Assembly (NCBI GenBank): GCA_021299465.1
Contig: JAJTHB010000005.1
Coordinates: forward strand, 267,647-331,646
From: Rickettsiales bacterium
GTDB lineage: Bacteria; Pseudomonadota; Alphaproteobacteria; Rickettsiales; SXRF01
Reading direction: 5' to 3'
Length of the DNA: 64,000 nucleotides
A model generated the notes under the pieces. The model ran no database searches. It was not told where the DNA came from and saw only the letters and a list, made by a program, of their open reading frames with translations. The position numbers and the translations under genes are program-made. Shown piece after piece: positions 9,446-19,457 of the stretch (positions within the stretch are counted from its first letter, which is position 1; each line of letters begins with the position of its first letter).

Positions 9446-10098
9446 ATAAGCTGGAAGAAAAACTAGGCCATACCTTTCATGACATTAGCCTGCTCAGGCT
9501 GGCACTAACTCACCCTAGCCTTAACCAGAACACGAATAATCAGCGGCTGGAATTTCTGGGTGATGCTGTGCTTGGCTTGGTGGTGGCCAAAATTCTATAC
9601 AAACTATTTCCTGGCGAAACTGAAGGTGAACTTGCACGGCGTCTGGCTGCGCTCGTGCGCGGTGAGACCCTTACTGAAGTTGCTAAGGAGCTTGCACTTG
9701 GCGAATATTTAATGGTGTCTGAAAGCGAAGGGCAATCAGGCGGCCGCCAAAACCCAACGAATCTTGAAGATGCTATGGAGGCCGTGCTTGGAGCGCTCTA
9801 TCTGGATGGCGGCCTTGAAGCAGCTGAAACATTTATCGCCATGCGCTGGAGTGATATGGCTCGGCGTATCAGCGCACCACCTAAGGACGCAAAAACTGCA
9901 TTGCAGGAATGGGCGCAGGCGCGTGGGCTACCCGTGCCAGACTATCAGGTGATCGACACACAGGGACCAGCGCACGCTCCAGAATTCACTATTCAAGTAA
10001 GAATACAGGGCCATGAGCCCCATACAGCGCGAGCCAATTCCAAGCGCGTTGCTGAGCAACAGGCTGCTCAGTCACTACTTGCTGTATTACCGCAATGA
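9442..10098 (+). CDS. rnc: Ribonuclease III
   Basis: RNase III cleaves double-stranded RNA, including the rRNA precursor stems. The signature QRLEFLGDAVLGL lies at about 34-46. The second acidic cluster (LEDAMEAVLGAL) lies near 107-118. A double-stranded RNA-binding domain covers about 150-217 and begins with KTALQEWAQARG. The 218-residue length is normal. It overlaps lepB and era by 4 nt each (ATGA), indicating tight translational coupling within lepB-rnc-era. Confidence 0.95.
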   Translation: MNKLEEKLGHTFHDISLLRLALTHPSLNQNTNNQRLEFLGDAVLGLVVAKILYKLFPGETEGELARRLAALVRGETLTEVAKELALGEYLMVSESEGQSGGRQNPTNLEDAMEAVLGALYLDGGLEAAETFIAMRWSDMARRISAPPKDAKTALQEWAQARGLPVPDYQVIDTQGPAHAPEFTIQVRIQGHEPHTARANSKRVAEQQAAQSLLAVLPQ

Positions 10099-10991
10099 GC
10101 AAAGATTTACGTTGTGGCGTGGTGGCGATTATCGGTGAGCCAAATGCAGGTAAATCAACCCTGATTAACCAGCTGGTCGGCGGCAAAGTTTCCATCGTCA
10201 CGCCTAAGGTGCAAACCACAAGATTTAATGTGCGCGGCATCTGTCATGAGGGGGATGCCCAGATCATACTCGTTGATACGCCCGGGATTTTTGATGCCTC
10301 TGCAAGCTTTGAAAAAGCTATGGTGAAAGCGGCATGGTCCGGTATAGGTGATGCGGACGCGGTGCTGCTACTCATTGATAGCAAAGCCGGTCTTCGAGAT
10401 TCCACCCAGAAACTATTTCAGAAACTAACCGCTACCACCAAGCCGCTTTTTTTGGCGCTTAATAAAATCGATAAAGTATCTAAGGAGCAACTGATTCAGC
10501 TTGCTGCGGCATGTGGCGAGCCGGGCTTATTTCATGATATTTTCATGATCTCCGCTAAGAACGGTGATGGCGTGAACAAACTCAAGCGCACCATCGCCAG
10601 TGTCTTGCCTGCTGGACCATGGCATTATCCCGATGATACCTTGAGCGATATTTCACTTCGCCTGCTCGCAGCAGAAATCACGCGCGAAAAACTCTTTCTA
10701 ATGCTGAAACAGGAGCTGCCTTACTCGCTGCTCGTTGAAACCGAATCATGGGAAGAAGATGAGCGCTTTATTAAGCTATCACAGGTGATTTATATCCAGC
10801 GTGAAACGCAGAAGAAAATTATCGTGGGAGAAAAAGGCTCGATGATTAAGCGCGTAGGCATCAGCGCACGGCGTGAGTTAGAGGCGATGACGGGCAAAAA
10901 AATACATCTGGCTTTGTATGTGAAGGTTAAATCAGACTGGAAAGAAAATCGCGAAAGTTACCGCTTACTCGGGCTGGAATATAAGAGCTAA
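10095..10991 (+). CDS. era: GTPase Era
   Basis: Era binds GTP and the 3' end of 16S rRNA during assembly of the small ribosomal subunit. The 298-residue protein shows G1 GEPNAGKS (14-21), switch segment TTRFNVRG (41-48), G3 DTPG (61-64) and G4 NKID (123-126). The C-terminal KH domain contains VGEKGSMIKRVG. It is the last gene of lepB-rnc-era and converges on rmuC with a 4-nt overlap. recO, a common next gene, is elsewhere in the window. Confidence 0.95.
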   Translation: MSKDLRCGVVAIIGEPNAGKSTLINQLVGGKVSIVTPKVQTTRFNVRGICHEGDAQIILVDTPGIFDASASFEKAMVKAAWSGIGDADAVLLLIDSKAGLRDSTQKLFQKLTATTKPLFLALNKIDKVSKEQLIQLAAACGEPGLFHDIFMISAKNGDGVNKLKRTIASVLPAGPWHYPDDTLSDISLRLLAAEITREKLFLMLKQELPYSLLVETESWEEDERFIKLSQVIYIQRETQKKIIVGEKGSMIKRVGISARRELEAMTGKKIHLALYVKVKSDWKENRESYRLLGLEYKS

Positions 10992-12247
10992 CTTTCCTCT
11001 GCGTGGATAGGGATAACACGCCCCTCACTGCGCTCGTTGTCTTCAAGCAGTTCTTTAGGGATAGATTTGCTCGCTTTTGCGCCGAGCAACTTCATTTTCT
11101 CGGCACGGGATATAACATTTCCCCTTCCTTCACTTAATCTCATGAGGGCTTCGTCATAAGACGATTGTGTTGCGGAAATACGCTTTCCAATATTCTGCAG
11201 GCTTTCGCAGAACTCAACCAGACGATCATACATTTTGCCTCCCTCATCCGCGATCTGAAGCGCATAACGGTTTTGCTGGTCAATACGCCATAGCGAAGCA
11301 ATGGTGCGTAGGCTGGCAAACAATGTTGAAGGACATACGAGCACTACTTTCTTATCCCATGCAAAGCTGTGTAGTTCACGGTCTTGCTGCACAGCAAGCG
11401 CATAAGCACCCTCGATGGGCATGAACATGAAGACGAAATCCGGCGACTCTAATTTTTCATTCGTTTGGTATTTCTTAGCGGATAGTCCCACCACATGCGC
11501 GCGCAACGACTTCAGGAAATCATAAAGATGATTATCTTCTTGTTTATCGCAGTAGCGATCATAGGCTGTGAGCGACACTTTAGAGTCAATAATCACATGC
11601 TTGCCATCAGGAAGATGTACGATGATATCGGGTTTTTGGAGGCTGCCGTCAGCAGCACGCAGCGATAAATCGATTGCCTGCGGCGTATAATCAACGCCTC
11701 GGCGAAGACCGGATTCCTCCAGAATTTTCTCCAGCATTACTTCACCCCAGTTGCCCTGCGCCTTCACATCGCCGCGCAGCGCTTTGGTCAGGCTATCCGT
11801 TTGCAGCACAATCTTTTCAATTTCGGCCTTAAGTGTGTGTTGCTCTTTGCCTTGCTGGCTGAATGAATCATCGATTTTCTTTTGAAACTCTCCAAGACGG
11901 TCGCGAAGCGGCAGCAGCAGGTCACCGATTTTCTTTTCGGAGCTTTGCGTAAATTTCTGATTCATTTCCTCAAAAAGCTGCGTGGCCGTACTTTTAAATT
12001 CAAGCTTCATGTTGTTTTTATTGTCTGAAAGTGCACGCAGCTCGGTCTCAGCCATGATCGCACGCTCATGATATTCGGTCATGGATTGCTGAGTCGATAA
12101 AAGCTCCTGCCTGGTTTGTTGCAATTCGATTACCAGTCCTCGTAATCTCTCGCGGATGACGGTTAAACGAAACCATACCACCATCCATCCCAGCGCAAAA
12201 AACGCACCGGCGGTGGTTAAGATCCAAAATCCTTCCTGTGATGGCAT
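10988..12247 (-). CDS. rmuC: DNA recombination protein RmuC
   Basis: RmuC limits inversions at short inverted repeats and is predicted to be nuclease-related. The 419-residue protein has an N-terminal membrane helix at about 8-26, a long coiled coil at about 28-140, and the conserved core GNWGEVMLEKILEESGLRRG followed by KPDIIVHLPDGKHVIIDSKV. The DSKVS segment is part of the predicted PD-(D/E)XK-like site. It is a single gene on the minus strand, divergent from glmU with 44 bp between the starts. Confidence 0.92.
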   Translation of the reverse strand: MPSQEGFWILTTAGAFFALGWMVVWFRLTVIRERLRGLVIELQQTRQELLSTQQSMTEYHERAIMAETELRALSDNKNNMKLEFKSTATQLFEEMNQKFTQSSEKKIGDLLLPLRDRLGEFQKKIDDSFSQQGKEQHTLKAEIEKIVLQTDSLTKALRGDVKAQGNWGEVMLEKILEESGLRRGVDYTPQAIDLSLRAADGSLQKPDIIVHLPDGKHVIIDSKVSLTAYDRYCDKQEDNHLYDFLKSLRAHVVGLSAKKYQTNEKLESPDFVFMFMPIEGAYALAVQQDRELHSFAWDKKVVLVCPSTLFASLRTIASLWRIDQQNRYALQIADEGGKMYDRLVEFCESLQNIGKRISATQSSYDEALMRLSEGRGNVISRAEKMKLLGAKASKSIPKELLEDNERSEGRVIPIHAEES

Positions 12248-12291
12248 GTGTGGGCTTGTCCTAATGCGGTGTAAGCGCTAATCATAGGCTG

Positions 12292-13647
12292 ATGAACACG
12301 CTTCACAAGCAGAATTTCTCGGTTGTTATACTTGCCGCAGGCAAGGGAACGCGCATGCGCTCCAAGCTGCCCAAGGTGCTACAGCCTATCGCCGGAAAGC
12401 CGATGCTAACGCAGGTTATTTCCGCAGTCCAGCCAATAGGGCCAGAGAGGCTGGTTATTGTGATTGCGCCGCAAATGGATGAAGTGAAAAGTGCCGTGTT
12501 GCAGCATGATGCGGCGTGCCGCTTTGCCATTCAGCATGAGCAGCGTGGTACTGGACACGCGGTGGCCTGCGCTCTGGCCGAACTACCTGATGATGGTATC
12601 GTGCTCGTGCTTTATGGCGATACACCGCTCATTACCACATCAACGATTCAGGCTATGCTGGCGCAGCATGAAGAGCAAAAGGTTGTTATTTCACTGCTTG
12701 CTATGAAGCTGGATGATCCGACCGGCTATGGTCGTGTGGTGATGAAATCGCCGCCTTATGTTGATGCGATCGTTGAAGAAAAAGATGCGAGTCCGGAAGA
12801 AAAACAGATTCCGTGGGTATGGGGCGGGGTGATGGCGTTTCATGCTGGCTTTCTTAAAGAAGAACTCCCTAAGGTTCAGCCCTCTGCTGCAACAGGGGAG
12901 ATTTACCTGACCTCACTTCTCCACATCGCAAGTAAGCAAGGTAAAAAGAGCCTGATGATTCCGGTTTTGGCCGAAGAAGTGATGGGCGTGAATGATAAAA
13001 AACAACTCTCTGAAGCGGAGGCAGTGATGCAGGATAAATTACGCAAGCGTGCCATGGATGCGGGGGTCACACTGACCGCCCCTGAGACCGTGTTTATGCA
13101 GGCCGATACGATACTGGAAGCAGATGTTGTGGTACATCCATTTGTGGTGTTTGGCAAAAATGTTCGGGTGGAAAGCGGCGCTGAAATTCGTTCATTCAGC
13201 CATATTGAAGATGCTGTAGTAGGAAAAAATGCCACTGTCGGCCCTTATGCACGAATTCGCCCTGGCGCGGTGATTGGTGAAGGGGCGCATGTTGGCAATT
13301 TCGTAGAAATTAAAAATAGCAGGCTGGGTAAAGGCGCTAAGGCCAACCATTTAAGCTATGTCGGCGATAGTGATGTAGGCGAGGGTGCCAATATCGGCGC
13401 GGGGACCATCACATGCAATTACGACGGCGTGAACAAACACAAGACCGTTATCGGCGCAGGTAGTTTTATCGGCTCCAACACAGCGCTGGTGGCGCCAGTG
13501 ACTGTGGGAAACAATGTGATCATCGCCGCAGGCAGTGTGATCACCGAAGATATTCCTGATGATGCGCTTGCGATCTCAAGGCCACAGCAGGTGAACAAAG
13601 CCGCTAAAGCAAAAGAGATCAGGCAACGTAGGAAAAAGAACGCTTAA
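12292..13647 (+). CDS. glmU: Bifunctional N-acetylglucosamine-1-phosphate uridyltransferase / glucosamine-1-phosphate acetyltransferase
   Basis: GlmU makes UDP-GlcNAc for peptidoglycan and LPS. The N-terminal pyrophosphorylase domain carries LAAGKGTRMRSKLPKVL (14-30). From about 250 the protein is a left-handed beta-helix of hexapeptide repeats, including the NHLSYVGD segment with the acetyltransferase histidine and NIGAGTITCNYDG. The length of 451 is typical. The ribosome binding site is weak. Its 3' end overlaps the cinA-type gene on the other strand by 29 nt. Confidence 0.95.
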   Translation: MNTLHKQNFSVVILAAGKGTRMRSKLPKVLQPIAGKPMLTQVISAVQPIGPERLVIVIAPQMDEVKSAVLQHDAACRFAIQHEQRGTGHAVACALAELPDDGIVLVLYGDTPLITTSTIQAMLAQHEEQKVVISLLAMKLDDPTGYGRVVMKSPPYVDAIVEEKDASPEEKQIPWVWGGVMAFHAGFLKEELPKVQPSAATGEIYLTSLLHIASKQGKKSLMIPVLAEEVMGVNDKKQLSEAEAVMQDKLRKRAMDAGVTLTAPETVFMQADTILEADVVVHPFVVFGKNVRVESGAEIRSFSHIEDAVVGKNATVGPYARIRPGAVIGEGAHVGNFVEIKNSRLGKGAKANHLSYVGDSDVGEGANIGAGTITCNYDGVNKHKTVIGAGSFIGSNTALVAPVTVGNNVIIAAGSVITEDIPDDALAISRPQQVNKAAKAKEIRQRRKKNA

Positions 13648-14134
13648 GCTGATTTTGTATAAGCCGTAGCGCTTGTTCAACCGCCTGCAGGCGTATGTCG
13701 GTTCTGTTTCCGTTAAATTGAAAACGCTGCGCAAAAGTTTCTTGATCGGTTGATAGCGCAATAAACACTGTTCCTACCGGTTTTTGCTCGCTGCCGCCTG
13801 TGGGTCCGGCAATGCCTGTGATGGCAACAGAAAGATCAGCTTCGGCTTTTTGGCGTGCGCCACCCGCCATCGCAACCGCCACCTGTTCGCTTACTGCGCC
13901 ATGCTCCCCAATGAGATCCTCATCAACACCAAGCAGACCCGTTTTTGCTTCATTTGCATAGGTTACAAAACCAACCTCAATCACCGCAGATGAACCTGAT
14001 ATTTCTGTGATAAGTCCTGTCAGCAATCCGCCGGTGCAGGACTCAGCCGCTACGATGCGAAGGCCGCTTTTTTTTGCTGCCTGCACAACGTCATGCGCAA
14101 GCTCGTAAAGTTCATTACTGAACAAGGTCGCCAT
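13619..14134 (-). CDS. CinA-family nicotinamide-nucleotide amidase (PncC type)
   Basis: This is a stand-alone C-terminal CinA domain, which deamidates nicotinamide mononucleotide in the pyridine nucleotide salvage cycle. The 171-residue protein has AAESCTGGLLTGLIT (29-43) with the catalytic serine/threonine region, SAVIEVGFVTYANEAK (49-64), and AITGIAGPTGGS near 108-119. The N-terminal molybdopterin-binding-like domain of full CinA is absent, as in many short bacterial forms. It overlaps pgpA by 20 nt, and ispDF-pgpA-cinA reads as one operon. Confidence 0.9.
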   Translation of the reverse strand: MATLFSNELYELAHDVVQAAKKSGLRIVAAESCTGGLLTGLITEISGSSAVIEVGFVTYANEAKTGLLGVDEDLIGEHGAVSEQVAVAMAGGARQKAEADLSVAITGIAGPTGGSEQKPVGTVFIALSTDQETFAQRFQFNGNRTDIRLQAVEQALRLIQNQLKRSFSYVA

Positions 14135-14648
14135 ACAGCCAGCCCATTGCCGTGTGAATGGTTTCAGTTTCTCCTAAGGCATTCGAGATGATGAGCGAAA
14201 GAAGAAACAGCAAAATCGGATAGACAGCGGCGGCCATATCATCAAGCATCACACCGACAGCGCCTTCAACATTCTTATCAAGCCAGCGCACCGGCCAGGG
14301 TTTGATGATATCAAACGCACGAAATAAAATAAAACCCACCAGATAGCCCTGCCATGTCAGGGGCAGTGCAGATAGCAATAGCCACTGCCCGGCCACTTCA
14401 TCCACGACGATGTCCTTTGGATCATGCTCGCAGCCGGTTTTTTCAAGAAAATGCTTACTTGCCAGCCAGCCGAGAAAAAAAATGATCCATGCGGCGATGA
14501 ATAAACCGAAAGGGCCAAGTTGATGATGGATTAAATAAGCAAAAGGCAGTGCAGCAGCCGAACCAACCGTGCCGCTGACGATTGGTGATTTGCCGCAGCC
14601 AAACCAGGTTGCAATCCACCACCACCAATGTTTTGATGCCGCGATCAT
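14115..14648 (-). CDS. pgpA: Phosphatidylglycerophosphatase A
   Basis: PgpA dephosphorylates phosphatidylglycerophosphate to phosphatidylglycerol in the inner membrane. The 177-residue protein has the N-terminal motif GCGKSPIVSGTVGS (17-30), the conserved VDEVAGQW (near 80-87), and several hydrophobic helices (about 31-63, 95-112, 142-160). It overlaps ispDF by 4 nt and the following cinA-type gene by 20 nt. The same gene order is seen in other proteobacteria. Confidence 0.9.
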   Translation of the reverse strand: MIAASKHWWWWIATWFGCGKSPIVSGTVGSAAALPFAYLIHHQLGPFGLFIAAWIIFFLGWLASKHFLEKTGCEHDPKDIVVDEVAGQWLLLSALPLTWQGYLVGFILFRAFDIIKPWPVRWLDKNVEGAVGVMLDDMAAAVYPILLFLLSLIISNALGETETIHTAMGWLYGDLVQ

Positions 14649-15823
14649 ATGATCGGTAACCTTATGGTTGCGACAGCCTGAGCCGCCACCCCTTCTGCGC
14701 GACCTGTAAAGCCAAGTTTCTCAGTGGTTGTTGCTTTAACGCTTACGCGCGATTCGTTAATTTTGAGGTTTTGGGCGATGCGCGTGATCATCGCCTCGCG
14801 ATAGGGGGCGATCTTAGGGCGCTCACAAATCAGCGTCAGGTCGAGATGCACAATCTCGCCGCCACGCGCTTTGACCAGCTCATAGGCATGCATTAGAAAT
14901 CTCGAGGAATCCGCCCCTTTCCATTGCAAATCATCAGGCGGGAAGTGTATGCCAATATCACCTGCGCCAATTGCGCCGAGAATGGCATCAACGAGCGCAT
15001 GAAGCCCAACATCGGCATCTGAATGTCCAACCAGAAAATGTGTATGCGGAATCTTCACACCGCATAGTTTGATCTGCTGCTTACCTACTGGTGTTTCTTC
15101 ATCATGCACTTTCAAGGCGTGCACATCATAGCCAATTCCGGTGCGATATTCGAATGCGTGAGTAGGGGGTTGCATGGTTGTAAGATCCTGGGTGGTTGTT
15201 ATTTTCTTATTTCTGACATCTCCATCTACCGTTGCAACAGGAATCAATGCTTTTTCCATTAAGGCCGCATCATCCGTGAATTGCTCGTCCTTAAATCTTC
15301 TGTGCGCGCTTAGAAGCAGCTGGTAATCAAAACCCTGAGGTGTTTGAACTGCCATCAGCTCATCCCTGCTTAGCGTCATGCCCACGTGATCATTTTTTCT
15401 GGTTTTGATCGTATCAACAACTGGCACCACTGGAATCACCGCTTTTGAATGATCCAGTCTCTCAAGAACACGGCTGATGATTGCATGGGATACTAAAGGG
15501 CGCGCAACATCATGCACCAGCACGCGCTCAGGCATACGATGCTCAATGGATTCAAGCCCAAGCCTCACCGATTCCTGCCTGCTATTGCCGCCGACCACAC
15601 ATGGAAAGAGGGTAAGCCCCGCTGCCACCTTTTTATAAAGCGCATGATGCTCGCGCCTGATTACAACGCGAACACCATCAATTAATGGATGGCTCATGAA
15701 CGTGCGCAGACTATGAAGCAATACCGGCTCGCCATAAAACAGCTGGTAAGGCTTAGGAATAGGGCTTTCCAGGCGCTGTGAGGTGCCGCCGGCCACCAGA
15801 ATGGCGATAGTTTTTTCTGCCAT
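14645..15823 (-). CDS. ispDF: Bifunctional IspD/IspF enzyme of the MEP isoprenoid pathway
   Basis: The N-terminal part (about 1-220) is the 2-C-methyl-D-erythritol 4-phosphate cytidylyltransferase, with [18 protein letters not shown] (9-26) and [11 protein letters not shown]. From about 228 it is the 2,4-cyclodiphosphate synthase, with [11 protein letters not shown], the metal-binding [15 protein letters not shown] and GDIGIHFPP. The fusion is characteristic of alphaproteobacteria and epsilonproteobacteria. The 392-residue length fits. It is the first gene of ispDF-pgpA-cinA and is divergent from dusB. Confidence 0.95.
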   Translation of the reverse strand: MAEKTIAILVAGGTSQRLESPIPKPYQLFYGEPVLLHSLRTFMSHPLIDGVRVVIRREHHALYKKVAAGLTLFPCVVGGNSRQESVRLGLESIEHRMPERVLVHDVARPLVSHAIISRVLERLDHSKAVIPVVPVVDTIKTRKNDHVGMTLSRDELMAVQTPQGFDYQLLLSAHRRFKDEQFTDDAALMEKALIPVATVDGDVRNKKITTTQDLTTMQPPTHAFEYRTGIGYDVHALKVHDEETPVGKQQIKLCGVKIPHTHFLVGHSDADVGLHALVDAILGAIGAGDIGIHFPPDDLQWKGADSSRFLMHAYELVKARGGEIVHLDLTLICERPKIAPYREAMITRIAQNLKINESRVSVKATTTEKLGFTGRAEGVAAQAVATIRLPII

Positions 15824-15895
15824 AAAGGCCAGATTTCCTTGCTAAAACGGCTTATTTACGATAATGCCTTGCGGGACTCAAGTAAGGTTGAAAAC

Positions 15896-16930
15896 ATGCC
15901 TCCTGTCAAGATTGGTTCGATGGTGATTGATGATCCGGTTTGGCTCGCGCCAATGACCGGCGTCTCCGACCTGCCTTTTCGCAGGCTGGTTAAAAGTTTT
16001 GGCGCGGGCATGGTGGTATCGGAAATGATCGCCTCGCGCGCAATGATCCTCGAGACGAAAAACACACTGCGCATGGCCGCATTCTCGCCAGATGAATTCC
16101 CTTTTGCCATACAGCTGGCTGGCTGCGATCCTGAGGTCATGGCCGATGCCGCCAAGCTGAATGAAGATCGCGGCGCGCATATCATCGACATTAATTTTGG
16201 CTGTCCGGTGAAAAAAGTAGTGGGTGGCATGGCTGGCTCTGCTCTCATGCGCGAAGTGCCGCTGGCCACTAAAATTCTGCAGGCAGTGGTGAAGGCGGTT
16301 AAAATCCCTGTAACACTAAAAATGCGCACCGGCTGGGATGATAGCAGCCGTAACGCGCCGCAGCTCGCTAAAATTGCTGAGGATGCCGGTATTAAGCTAC
16401 TCACCGTTCATGGCCGCACGCGCTGCCAGATGTATAAAGGCCATGCCGATTGGAGTTTTGTGCGCAAGGTAAAAGAAGCCGTTTCGCTGCCGGTGATTGT
16501 AAACGGCGATATTTGCAATTTTGACGATGTAGACCGCGCGCTTGCCGAATCCGGCGCAGATGGCGTAATGATTGGACGCGGCGCTTATGGCAGGCCATGG
16601 TTTCCAGCGCAGGTTGCGCATTACTTAAAGACAGGTGAGCAGATTGCCCCGCCGCCACTCATAACGCAGCGCGGTATCGTCCTTAAACATTATGATGATA
16701 TGCTGGATCATTACGGTGTGCAGAATGGCATGATGGTCGCCAGAAAGCATATTGGCTGGTATTCCTCTGGCTTGTTTGATTCCTCTACCTACCGCCAACA
16801 TGTAAATACGCTGATGGATGCAGATCAGGTAAGGCAGGCGATTCGAACTTTTTATGATAGTGTTTTGGATAAACCCATCATCGTCGAAGCACCGCTGAGC
16901 GACGAAAGCGATGGCGCTCTTGCAGCCTAA
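15896..16930 (+). CDS. dusB: tRNA-dihydrouridine synthase (DusB/NifR3)
   Basis: This flavoprotein reduces uridines in tRNA. From the ATG at 15896 (AAGG 8 nt upstream) it has 344 residues, with [13 protein letters not shown] (17-29), the catalytic Cys103 in [10 protein letters not shown], and the FMN-binding TVHGRTR and VNGDI segments. An in-frame ATG at 15839 would add 19 unlikely residues. In alphaproteobacteria this gene (nifR3) classically heads nifR3-ntrB-ntrC-ntrY-ntrX. The same order survives here, but ntrB and most of ntrC are missing. Confidence 0.93.
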   Translation: MPPVKIGSMVIDDPVWLAPMTGVSDLPFRRLVKSFGAGMVVSEMIASRAMILETKNTLRMAAFSPDEFPFAIQLAGCDPEVMADAAKLNEDRGAHIIDINFGCPVKKVVGGMAGSALMREVPLATKILQAVVKAVKIPVTLKMRTGWDDSSRNAPQLAKIAEDAGIKLLTVHGRTRCQMYKGHADWSFVRKVKEAVSLPVIVNGDICNFDDVDRALAESGADGVMIGRGAYGRPWFPAQVAHYLKTGEQIAPPPLITQRGIVLKHYDDMLDHYGVQNGMMVARKHIGWYSSGLFDSSTYRQHVNTLMDADQVRQAIRTFYDSVLDKPIIVEAPLSDESDGALAA

Positions 16931-17189
16931 CCCCATGCCTGCCAGTGGATTGCAACATATTATCGAGGAACACCTAAAGAATTATTTTGCTGCTCACAGC
17001 AATGGCCAATTACCTGCACCAGGACTTTACAATCGAATGCTACCGTTGTTGGAAAAACCACTGATAGAAGCAACCCTTAAGGCCTGTAACGGCAACCAGC
17101 TCAAAGCGTCAAAAATACTCGGCATTAATCGCAACACACTACGTAAGAAAATTACTGAGCTTGCGATCCCTAAGGGTAGCGAGCCATGA
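16911..17189 (+). CDS. Fis-type DNA-binding protein, apparent C-terminal remnant of NtrC
   Basis: A 92-residue protein ending in a Fis helix-turn-helix ([20 protein letters not shown], 61-80). The [20 protein letters not shown] segment before it (39-58) matches the typical C-terminal domain of alphaproteobacterial NtrC. No receiver or AAA+ domain precedes it: dusB ends 20 nt inside this frame. It sits where ntrB and ntrC lie in relatives, directly before ntrY, whose start overlaps its stop by 4 nt. I infer an ntrBC deletion that left a stand-alone DNA-binding domain, possibly acting as a small nucleoid-like regulator. An alternative start is the ATG at 16935. Confidence 0.82.
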   Translation: MALLQPNPMPASGLQHIIEEHLKNYFAAHSNGQLPAPGLYNRMLPLLEKPLIEATLKACNGNQLKASKILGINRNTLRKKITELAIPKGSEP

Positions 17190-19363
17190 GGGGGGTTCGG
17201 TTTGGCTGGATCGGTAACAACATTATTCCACTGCTGATCTTAGCTGCATTTATTTCTGGCATCATCACCTACATCACCATCGCTGGCAGCAGCGAACCGC
17301 TGCAAGTTAAGCCAAAAAGAGTCTGGGTGCTTTTAGCTGTAAACATTACATTGCTTACACTGCTGGTCGGGGCGATTAGTTTCCGCATTTATAAATTATG
17401 GGCAGCATTAAAGGCTGAATCTGCCGGCTCAAAGCTGCAAAAGAAAGTGCTGATTGTTTTCAGTGTGGTGACTATTTTGCCCACTATCATAGTCTCTATT
17501 TTCTCGGCGCTCTTTTTTAACCTTGGCATTCAAACATGGTTCAATGAGCGCGTTCAGACCGCTGTTAATGAATCGCTGGCTGTAGCCGAAGCCTATCTAG
17601 GTGAGCATAAAGAAAACATCCGTGCCGATGCCATTGCCATGGCAGGAGACTTAAGCCGGGTAGCAAGCCTTGCCATTCAGGATCCGGCAGAGTTCGATCG
17701 AATTGTTGTAACACAATCAGCCCTTCGCGTACTGACCGAAAGTATTGTGATCCAGCGCAACCGGATCATTGCGCAGGGACGATTCAGTTTTGCATTGGCC
17801 TTCGAGCATATCCCTCAAGATGCACTTGAACGCGCCAAACGTGGAGAGGCTGTTTTAATGCCTGCTGCTGACGAGCCGGATAAAGTTCGTGCGCTGGTTC
17901 GCATCGAAGGGCTTGATGACGGTTATTTGCTGATTGGCCGCCTCGTTGATAGCAAGGTGATCATGCACATGCAGAACGCGCAGGGTGCAGTAAGTGAATA
18001 TGAGCAGCTTCAGGGGCAGCTCGATAAGCTGCAAACCACGTTTTCTATCGTTTTTATCTCGGTAGCCTTACTCTTACTATTTGCATCGATTGGTTATGGT
18101 ACGGTCTTTGCCGCGAGATTAACCAACCCTATCTCAAAACTTGCACTGGCTGCTGAGCGTGTGCGTAGCGGTGATTTTTCGGCGCGAGTGGAGGATGCGG
18201 AGCGCCGTGATGAATTTGGCATGCTGGCGCGCTCCTTCAATCGTATGACGGAACAGCTGGATGCGCAGCGCGGCGAATTAATTGAAGCCAACCGAAGGCT
18301 GGATGAAAGGCGACGTTTCTCGGAAGCCGTTTTATTCGGTGTCTCTGCTGGTGTTATTGCGCTTGATAAAGATAAAAACATCACCCTGTTCAACCGTTCG
18401 GCCAGTAATATCTTAGGATTTATCGATCTTTCAATTTCCACCGAAAATTCTATCGGCGAATTACTGCCCGGTATTCATGAAATGCTTGCCAAAGCCGAAT
18501 TATCCCCGGGTGAAGTTACGGATGAAACCCTCACCCTGACTCATAAACAAAAAACCCTCTCACTCCATGCGCGCATTACGGCTGAAAAGAAAGATGATGA
18601 AATTGAAGGCTTTATTGTAACCTTTGATGATATCACCATGCTACTGTCGGCGCAGCGTACGGCTGCCTGGGCGGATGTGGCTCGGCGTGTCGCTCATGAG
18701 ATTAAAAACCCGCTAACACCGATCCAGCTATCAGCTGAGCGTATCAAGAAAAAATATCTTAAATTCATCACCGAAGATCAGGAAAGTTTCATCCGCTACA
18801 CCGATACCATTGCCAAGCATGTGGGCGATATCGGCAAAATGGTTGAGGAATTTGTAGGATTTGCCCGCATGCCATCGGCTGTTTTTGCCAATGAAGACGC
18901 AAGCAGCATCCTCAAAAAAGCCCTTTTTTCAGCCCAGGTTGCTAATACAGGAATTGAATTTCGCAGCTACCTGCCGAGCAAGGAAATTTCGTTATTGTGT
19001 GATGAACGCCAAATCACTCAAGTGCTCACCAATTTGCTTAAAAATGCCTGTGAATCGATAGAATCAAGGCTGGTAAGCCAGCCGAAGTCCTCCAAAGGCG
19101 TCATCATCACGCGCCTGGAAGATGATGGTGAACAAATACTAATAAGTATTACGGATAATGGCCTTGGATTTCCTGAAGGTGAGATCTCAAAAATGATGGA
19201 GCCCTATGTTACGACACGCACCAAAGGTATGGGGCTGGGGCTATCTATTGTGAGGAAAATCATAGAGGAACACAAAGGGTTGATGAAAATTGAGAATAAT
19301 CCTGATGGTGGAGCAAAAGTAACTCTTTCTTTTCCAGGGCACTGTGATATAAATGCCGCATAG
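17186..19363 (+). CDS. ntrY: Nitrogen/redox sensor histidine kinase NtrY
   Basis: A membrane histidine kinase of 725 residues. Hydrophobic segments lie near 10-32, 45-70 and 90-115, then a periplasmic domain, a further helix near 285-310, a HAMP linker ([20 protein letters not shown]), a PAS region (about 375-480), the HisKA box with His504 in [15 protein letters not shown], and an ATPase domain with [14 protein letters not shown] and [11 protein letters not shown]. It phosphorylates NtrX. In related bacteria this pair reports nitrogen, redox or envelope state. It is translationally coupled to the Fis-type gene. Confidence 0.93.
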   Translation: MRGVRFGWIGNNIIPLLILAAFISGIITYITIAGSSEPLQVKPKRVWVLLAVNITLLTLLVGAISFRIYKLWAALKAESAGSKLQKKVLIVFSVVTILPTIIVSIFSALFFNLGIQTWFNERVQTAVNESLAVAEAYLGEHKENIRADAIAMAGDLSRVASLAIQDPAEFDRIVVTQSALRVLTESIVIQRNRIIAQGRFSFALAFEHIPQDALERAKRGEAVLMPAADEPDKVRALVRIEGLDDGYLLIGRLVDSKVIMHMQNAQGAVSEYEQLQGQLDKLQTTFSIVFISVALLLLFASIGYGTVFAARLTNPISKLALAAERVRSGDFSARVEDAERRDEFGMLARSFNRMTEQLDAQRGELIEANRRLDERRRFSEAVLFGVSAGVIALDKDKNITLFNRSASNILGFIDLSISTENSIGELLPGIHEMLAKAELSPGEVTDETLTLTHKQKTLSLHARITAEKKDDEIEGFIVTFDDITMLLSAQRTAAWADVARRVAHEIKNPLTPIQLSAERIKKKYLKFITEDQESFIRYTDTIAKHVGDIGKMVEEFVGFARMPSAVFANEDASSILKKALFSAQVANTGIEFRSYLPSKEISLLCDERQITQVLTNLLKNACESIESRLVSQPKSSKGVIITRLEDDGEQILISITDNGLGFPEGEISKMMEPYVTTRTKGMGLGLSIVRKIIEEHKGLMKIENNPDGGAKVTLSFPGHCDINAA

Positions 19364-19457
19364 ATAGAAGGCCGGATTTTGCTAATAGATTAGTTTTTTT
19401 ATTAATCGCGCGCTGAATCCTTAATTCTTAACCCCGAATAACAATCCTTAGGAACCC

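Noticed and set aside
15380..15400. CACGTGATC near 15.4 kb and similar CACGTG words as further parS sites
   Set aside because: They lack the TTT...AAA flanks required for parS; only the sites at 55839 and 56818 keep the core.
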